Below are positions 58,088 through 64,000 of a stretch of DNA of 64,000 nt, piece by piece. Source of the stretch: Aquilaria yunnanensis (lineage: Eukaryota > Streptophyta > Magnoliopsida > Malvales > Thymelaeaceae). Location: positions 24,836,001-24,900,000 of the forward strand of contig CM077597.1 of NCBI GenBank assembly GCA_039654915.1, read 5' to 3'. The notes below the pieces were generated by a model. It saw only the letters and a list, made by a program, of their open reading frames with translations, had not been told where the DNA came from and did no database searches. A program made the translations under genes and the position numbers. Each line of letters opens with the position of its first letter. Position 1 is the first letter of the stretch.

Positions 58088-58241
58088 CTTTGCCATTTAA
58101 AAAACATTACTCTCACAACAAGGAAAAAGTGTTGGAATAATTTACCTTAGGGATGCTATATGCACTCAAAACAAATGGACCTAAACTCATGTAAGTGTCA
58201 AGGTCAAGAAAAGGACAAGTTATGCATGTCAAGACAATAGT

Positions 58242-59147
58242 TCACATAGGCCATTCAAATAAACAAGAATTGAACACAATGCAGTGTAAACTAATAACAA
58301 AACAAGGATGCATGAATTTCAAAAAAATCCTAAAGATTTTAAATGAAACAAGATTGGAATAGATAGGATTAAATGAAACCAATTTAGCAGCAAACTTATT
58401 TTTGCATGTATATGCATCACAATGCATGAAATTTGTGAATGGGATGTGACACAAAACAAAGAAGTCAACATATCTCCTCAAAAGGCTAGATTTAAAACTA
58501 GAATTTTCACTCAAACTAAACAATTTCAAGTTTGGACACAAAGCAAAAAAATCAAGGCTCAAAAGCTTGTGTAACGCATGTGTCATGAAAAAAAAATGCT
58601 TGCTGGAAATTAAAGATTGAAACACAAAAATGGGCTGAATATAAATGTGAATCAAAGAAGTATGTAATGCATGGGTAACAACCAATTTATGCATGAAAAA
58701 TTCCAAATAGGTAGATTTAACTTGTGATAGAACAAAACAATGTGGGATCAATGCAAGGCAAATAAAATTAAAAAAAAAAGTCACTGAAATGGATTGTTCT
58801 TTAAACAAACTCGCAGAATTCAAAAGAGCATTTGACAAAACCAAAGAATTTGAAGATTTAAAACCATATTTTGTCAAATTTTCATGCTTACTTCCTTTTC
58901 TTAATCTAGTTTCATGAAAACCATTCTTCAAAACAACTTCCATAGCAAACACACATTGTTTGAGATTTTCATGCAAAACCACATCAAATCTAGGTGTAAG
59001 GAAGAAATACATTACAGTGGTTGGAATAAGTCTCCATGTATCTTCCTTAGGAACCATAAAATTTTCACCTTTGTACTCAATGGCTTTGGGTGGAGTTACA
59101 ACAATTTCATCCCCTTGAACTATAGCATAAAAAACAATTTTAGGCAA
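58242..59147 (-). CDS. Non-Gag, non-Pol open frame conserved in the Gag-only family
   Basis: An open frame of 301 codons, by eye similar along its length to residues about 500-700 of the young polyprotein and to the frame at 42128-43039. Shared words include VMYFFLTPRFDVVLHENLKQ, NGFHETRLR, HCFVLSQVKSTYLEF, MHKLVVTHALH and NSCLFEWPM. It spans the site where the young copies carry the copia-like LTR and reads straight through. No known domain; rich in Phe, Leu, Cys and His. It stays open although the upstream Gag part is broken. Function unknown; it may be an unselected relic. Confidence 0.5.
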   Translation of the reverse strand: MPKIVFYAIVQGDEIVVTPPKAIEYKGENFMVPKEDTWRLIPTTVMYFFLTPRFDVVLHENLKQCVFAMEVVLKNGFHETRLRKGSKHENLTKYGFKSSNSLVLSNALLNSASLFKEQSISVTFFFNFICLALIPHCFVLSQVKSTYLEFFMHKLVVTHALHTSLIHIYIQPIFVFQSLISSKHFFFMTHALHKLLSLDFFALCPNLKLFSLSENSSFKSSLLRRYVDFFVLCHIPFTNFMHCDAYTCKNKFAAKLVSFNPIYSNLVSFKIFRIFLKFMHPCFVISLHCIVFNSCLFEWPM

Positions 59148-59578
59148 ACTTTTTCAAATGAAATCACTAGGACTTACCTCAAATTGCTCCTTTTCAACTT
59201 CTTTAGTTGGTTTGATGCATGAGACATGGCTTGGAATATTAGGAAAACCAACTTCTTTGATGGCAGCAACTCACTTAATTCTTGTAGCTTATCTCCACTA
59301 AAGTCTTGAAAAGAAGACAACACAACACTAGAAGAAGACTTTATTATGTCAGATGAAAGTATGGCTTCTCTGTAGGTTTTTCTCTTTTCACTCAGCTTAG
59401 GTTCATTGCACTCTTGTCTTCTCTTAACTTCACACTCAATTTCTTCTCTCTTGAACTCTTCACTCTTCTTCCCCTTATGTTCACTCTTCTCACTTAATCT
59501 CTCAGTTATTCTCTCAGCTTTCCCTTCATCATTCTTGCCCTCAACTTTCCCCTCTTTTTCTTTTCTTTCAATCTCACT

Positions 59579-60702
59579 TTAAAGCTTTCTTTGATTCTCC
59601 AAGACTTGTTGAAGTGAAAGTGGAACAAGTGTGATTGGCTCTTCACTCTCCAAAGATGGTGTCTCCTTCATGGCATCTTTATCCTCATAAGTGATTTCTC
59701 TATCATCTCCAAGAATCATCACCTTTTTATTTGGGAAATCCTTCATGTAGTTCCCCTTGCCTCTACATTTGAAGCACACCATCTCCCTTACCTTAGGTGT
59801 ATTGTTAGGTGAAGGTATGTACTTGTCTTGTTGAGACTAAGACAAGCTTCCTTTGGTGGCCTCCATTCTTGGCTTTGGTGCTTCTTTGCTCCATGCTCCC
59901 TCCATGTGGAGCTTCCTCCTTGAGACATCTTGGATGCCTTAGACCTTTTGATAATCCTTTTGGCCTTAGGGGCATGGTGAAGCGAATCCTCCATGTTGAC
60001 ATAAGGCACCATTTCCATTTTGTTGGCAATCTCAGGATTGAGACCATTAATGAATCTAGCAATGGTGGCCTCCTCATCCTCCATGATGTTGGCTCAGGTC
60101 AAGGTTATCTCCAAGTCTTTGTGGTAGTCCTCCATACTCCTTTGGCCTTGCACTAGCTTTTGAAGCTTGAGATATTGATCTTTAGTGCAGTATCTAGGCA
60201 CAAATCTCCTCCTCATTAATGCTTTAAGGGCTCTCCATGTGTGTATGGGCTCCTCCTCATCCCTTCTCCTAGAAGTAACATCCTGATTCCACCATACAAG
60301 AGCATAATCAGTGAACTTAATGTTAGCCAATTTAACCTTCTTTTCCTTAGAATAACGATGGAAATCAAACATCATTTCAATCTTTTGTTCCCATTCCTAA
60401 TATGCTTTGGGATCACTCCTCCCTTGGAAGGATGGAATAGTAAGCTTGATGAAGTTGAGATTGTTGTCCTCCCTTGGCTACCCCTCCTTGGAAGCCCATG
60501 GTCATGCCAAAATCCTTCTTCCTCCTCGGGTTCTTCTCTCCTTGGACCTCTATTTAGTTGCAAGATGGGATTAGGTCTCCTTGGCAACCTCAAATCCATG
60601 TCATCAGTCCCCCACTGATTTGTTAATGCTTTCTTGAAGTTCCCTCATGGTAGGCTCTTCATTATGCCCTTCTTCAATCCTCTTATCCTACTGGCCCTCC
60701 AT
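59579..60702 (-). pseudogene. gag: gag of the older element, broken, with a mutated zinc knuckle
   Basis: The start region (ATG at 60702, MEGQ then a stop) and the pieces at 60372-60599, 60094-60375, 59788-60084 and 59579-59782 follow the young Gag in order, with frameshifts. 59579-59782 holds MVCFKCRGKGNYMKDFPNKK, a CCHC zinc knuckle in which the His is Asn and the last Cys is Phe. This segment is absent from the young copies. No functional Gag can be made. Confidence 0.8.
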
Positions 60703-61583
60703 AGTCTTGAAATCAAAGATCCTCACACACTCACCTCACGTGTTTCACTCAAATATAAACACTCAAAACACTTAATTTGTTAGTGAGAATATTGCTATTA
60801 AAGAGTCCTTAAAAGTTCTAAGAAAACTTTCCTCAAAGCACATAAGAAAACTTGAATTCTTGAAAACAATTTTGACTCTAAAATAGAGGTGGGATAAACA
60901 AGCTTTAAAACACTCTAGGAAGCTCTTTCAATTGATAATCACAAGAACCATAAAGAAAAACTTTTGGCTCAAAACAAAGGGTTAGGGTTTGCAGGCTTAA
61001 AAAAACCAAATCACTTGTGCAAGCTTCTTTTACAAAATTTTTTCCTTTCCTTTTCTTTCTTTTTTTTTCTTTTTCTTTTGAAACCTATTTTTTCCTTGCT
61101 TTTTTGTTGCTATAACACTTTTCTTCTTGAAGTTCTTTGCTGCCAAAGACAAAAAGTTAGATTTCTTTTCAGCCAAGACAAGAAACTATAGAAAACTTGC
61201 ATAATTTGAAATAACCTATTGGTACTGAAACTTCTTGAACTTGGATCCTTCCTTTTTTGGTGTTTCCTTGACTCTAGGATGATGGAAAAAATGAAAAACA
61301 GGAATATTAATATGGTTGGATACGAAAAGAAAAGATAACAATCAAAAGACAACAAATGAATTAAAACCGAAAACTAGGAAACCCTAGTTTGACGTCTTTT
61401 TGTTGTTTTTGTTGTTTTGGTTTGAAACAAGGCTTGAAAAAAAAAAACACAGACCTGAAACAAGAAGAAAAAGGATTGAGATAGAGAATTAAATCACAAA
61501 ATTATTGGAAAAAATTGAAAGAAAAACGAAGAGAAATAAGAACACAAAAATATGTCCTTCGGATGGAACTTGTGGCAACCAAC

Positions 61584-62746
61584 TGATGCGGACCCTTTTT
61601 GGTAAAATGACAAAGAAACCCATCCATGATGTTTTTCAAGCTCCACAAGACATCAAAGTGACTGGATTTAAACCTCACCCCTAATCAACTTGTAATTAGA
61701 AACAAGAAGTATAAGAAAACCAAGAAGACAAGCAACTTGCACACCAAGGCAGTCCTCAAAGAACAAAAGAGAATTTTTCTTCAAAGTAGTAATATTATTT
61801 TGTATAAAGGCTATCTTTTACAACCAGAATATATGCCTATTTATAGGACTAAACTAAGATAAAAGACTCAGTAAAATTTTCAGCCCAAGTCACATAGGAA
61901 ACCTAGGTACAAAAGACTTTAGAAAACCTAGTCAAACTAGGATTCCTACACCCTTTTAACACATGTTTAAGGTGTGTAGCATATGCCACTTATCCTATGT
62001 GACCTGAATAAATTCCATAACCTAAATAACGTCCTAAATTATTTAAATAACCATGAAAATAAATAAAATAAAGTGAAAATACAAGTTTGGCCCTAAAAAC
62101 CCTAAAATGGTCTTCCCAGGTGCACTTATGGGCTCTTTAGGGGTTTTGCTTGTATCTTCAACTCCAAGCTTGAATATTGAGTTCCATTGGCTTGAGACCT
62201 TCTTTTAGATTTTCGAAAGAGGTCTTGAAACTTTAGAGCTCAAAGATTCAGCTTGTCGAAGAAATTGGCTCATGAATACTTCAAGGTGGCTCCAAAGGTG
62301 CATGTGTTGGCTCCAAGCTTTGAAATTGTACACTTAAGTGTGCAGAACGTATCCAAGATGTTGTATTGGTTTCCTTCCATAATATATGACCTGAAAATTC
62401 TAGAATAAGCATAAGATACATCCTTGGAACCATGGATATGAATTGACACAAATCAGACTCCCTTTAGGCTTCATTTGAGCATGATGAAACAAAAACTTGG
62501 GCATTTGTCCTCCCTCCAAGTATGCTACCTTCTCTTGGCTTGGATACCTAGGAAATAACTTAAGAAAGGTATATTGACTTGAAATAGCTCCTTTTTGAAT
62601 GTCTATAGGATTGTTGAGCTTGAACTTGCACCATTAGGGCTTGTATGTGCACTTTAAGCTCCTTAGCCTTCTTCCTTGTTAGTGGTGCACTAGTTATCTT
62701 GAATGGGTCCTTGCCATCCTTGGTTGTGCCTTCCTTGATCATATCA
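61584..62746 (-). repeat. 5' LTR of the older element (1,163 bp)
   Basis: Plus-strand start TGATGCGGACCC, end GATCATATCA. It is closely similar to the left LTR at 55636 but with many substitutions, so the insertion is much older than the tandem element. Encodes APLTRKKAKEL at 62640-62700 (minus). Confidence 0.85.
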
Positions 62747-64000
62747 AATAATCCTTATTCTTAAGTTACCAATAGGGGGTTTAGGCCTACCACACTTCCT
62801 AAGAATGCATTACTAGTCCTACTACCCAACTACTAGGTTTCACCCTTGTCCAAAGGTATTATATCGCACCTATTACTCCTTGTTACAATAATATCCCTTC
62901 TGTCCAATGATGATCCACAATAAAAACACTGGATACTACCTACAAAGTTTATCATCCAATAATGAATTAATAGGCTAGCTACTATTAATCAATAAATTAA
63001 AAAATGTTGGATAGATCACAAGAAAAAACATAATAAAATTAAACCAAAAGTAATCACAATCACAAGTCATCTTAGGGTTTATCTACTGTACATATGAGTA
63101 AGAAAATTAGTTCATAGTCTCGTAAAATAAACACAATAAAAACATGGAAAAACTAATAGAAGAATTCTTCATCTTTGAATTGTTTCTCCTTTAAGAAATC
63201 TTTGATCTGATGTGCATTAAATGGTGTTCATCATTGAAACTACCTCTAGCAGGCTTTTCCCATGAAAATCATCTTTTTCTTTTTGTGTTTTCTCACTTTG
63301 TTTTTCACCTTCCCTTTAGTTTTGATAAAATAACCCAAACAAAAAATCCCTAATTATAATCGAACACATTTTGTAACACTGCCATATTTAAGGTCGTGTT
63401 ACCCTTTTGGAATTTAAAATCTTATAAATTGAAGACACGACTTGGATCTTGGGCCTGACACTTAGACACGGGCATGTAGCAAGGTGTGTTTGCTCCAAAT
63501 TCAGCCAAAACTTGTAATTTAGCTAAAAAAAACCTTGTAGAAATCCTTTCTAACTCAATTGAAGTTGAAAGATAACCTGAAAATAAAATATGAACCAATT
63601 AAGCACCAAATCCTGGCATAAACACATTAAAAGACAAGCAAATATAAGGAAAAACCTATGAGAGAAAAATTGGAATCATAGAACCATACTCTTAAGCAAA
63701 GGGTAATAGAGAAAGAGCATTGAAATTTAAGGGTCTTGTGAAATTAGCAAGACTACCAAGCATAAAACACTTTCAATATAACACTTAAAAAAATAATAAT
63801 TTAATGGAAACAATTTATTCTCATGCTAGCAACCAGAAACTTAAGGGAAATATCAAATTTTGAAGCAGAGGAAAAAGCACAAACCAACCAAGCCCAAGCT
63901 TATGCACAACCATTCAAACCGTAAAACCATAGACTTGGGCAAATAGTTTATCTTTTCAATTCTCTCTCTTTGTTGTTTTTTTCAAACAATTCTCTTAATG
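62747..64000. other. Unclassified repeat-like DNA, right part
   Basis: A continuation of 54669-55635 on the other side of the older element. A+T-rich; phrases such as 'gaagacacgacttggatcttgggcctgacac' and 'acacgggcatgtagcaagg' look like LTR or satellite-type repeat sequence. No coding frame over 60 codons of interest. Confidence 0.4.

Larger units (their letters stand above)
55636..62746 (-). mobile_element. Older Gag-only LTR retrotransposon of the same family
   Basis: LTRs at 55636-56769 and 61584-62746 bracket an internal region that can be aligned along its length with the tandem element, but without the copia-like LTR. Flanks ACTAA (55631-55635) and AATAA (62747-62751) match at 4 of 5. 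The primer site is damaged: minus strand GTTGGTTGCCAC after the right LTR, lacking the ATCAGAG part. A solo LTR of the same family is inserted at 57068-58087. Excluding it and its TSD the element is about 6.09 kb. Confidence 0.85.

Noticed and set aside
1..64000. CRISPR array, bacterial operon or phage system
   Set aside because: No short regularly spaced repeats with unique spacers, no bacterial gene density or ribosome-binding sites; the content is plant transposons.

Overview
The window reads as nuclear DNA of a flowering plant, probably a eudicot, from a repeat-rich intergenic or pericentromeric stretch. The basis is the element families present: Ty3/gypsy chromoviruses, copia-like LTRs, hAT, Mutator-like and Stowaway-like elements, and initiator-Met-tRNA primer sites. 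I found no intact host gene, tRNA, rRNA or CRISPR array. Nearly all the sequence is transposable elements nested in one another, and many boundaries can be fixed to the base by target-site duplications (TSDs) or by paralogous empty sites inside the window.

Layout. 1-6.1 kb: AT-rich non-coding DNA with a 1.1 kb non-autonomous hAT-like element (1322-2423), a diverged repeat unit and a Mutator-like element (4986-6033). 6.1-18.5 kb: a direct tandem array of a 1.8-2.43 kb unit, whose longer copies carry an internal duplication of about 633 bp. Unit 2 is split by a 3,078-bp solo LTR (8640-11717) and unit 4 by a 235-bp Stowaway-like MITE (16066-16300). 18.5-32.05 kb: a hAT transposon (TSD GGTAGAAC) with a broken transposase gene, itself split by a 9.95 kb chromodomain gypsy element (18593-28539). 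32.05-35.6 kb: the end of the array, with a remnant of a second hAT transposase and two MITEs.

35.6-54.7 kb: an old, badly decayed minus-strand gypsy element. It is interrupted by a small plus-strand solo LTR (39560-40242) and by a 13,071-bp tandem retroelement (41432-54502). The tandem element has the form LTR-internal-LTR-internal-LTR, with two near-identical 6,043-bp periods and a single AAAAG TSD around the whole. The family is non-autonomous: it carries a Gag-type reading frame and no protease, reverse transcriptase or integrase. Both internal regions carry the same copia-like solo LTR, which cuts the reading frame at one point. 54.7-64 kb: a further unclassified repeat containing an older member of the same Gag-only family (55636-62746), which in turn contains a solo LTR of its own family (57068-58087).

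The most unusual object is this Gag-only family. Its reading frame continues past Gag for several hundred codons of unrecognised sequence, runs through the polypurine tract and ends inside the LTR, where a short TRKKAKEL-like peptide recurs in most LTRs. In the young tandem copies the Gag zinc knuckle is missing through what looks like an in-frame deletion; the older copy still shows it, mutated. Clade names and protein-family assignments come from motif recognition by eye; no database search was possible.
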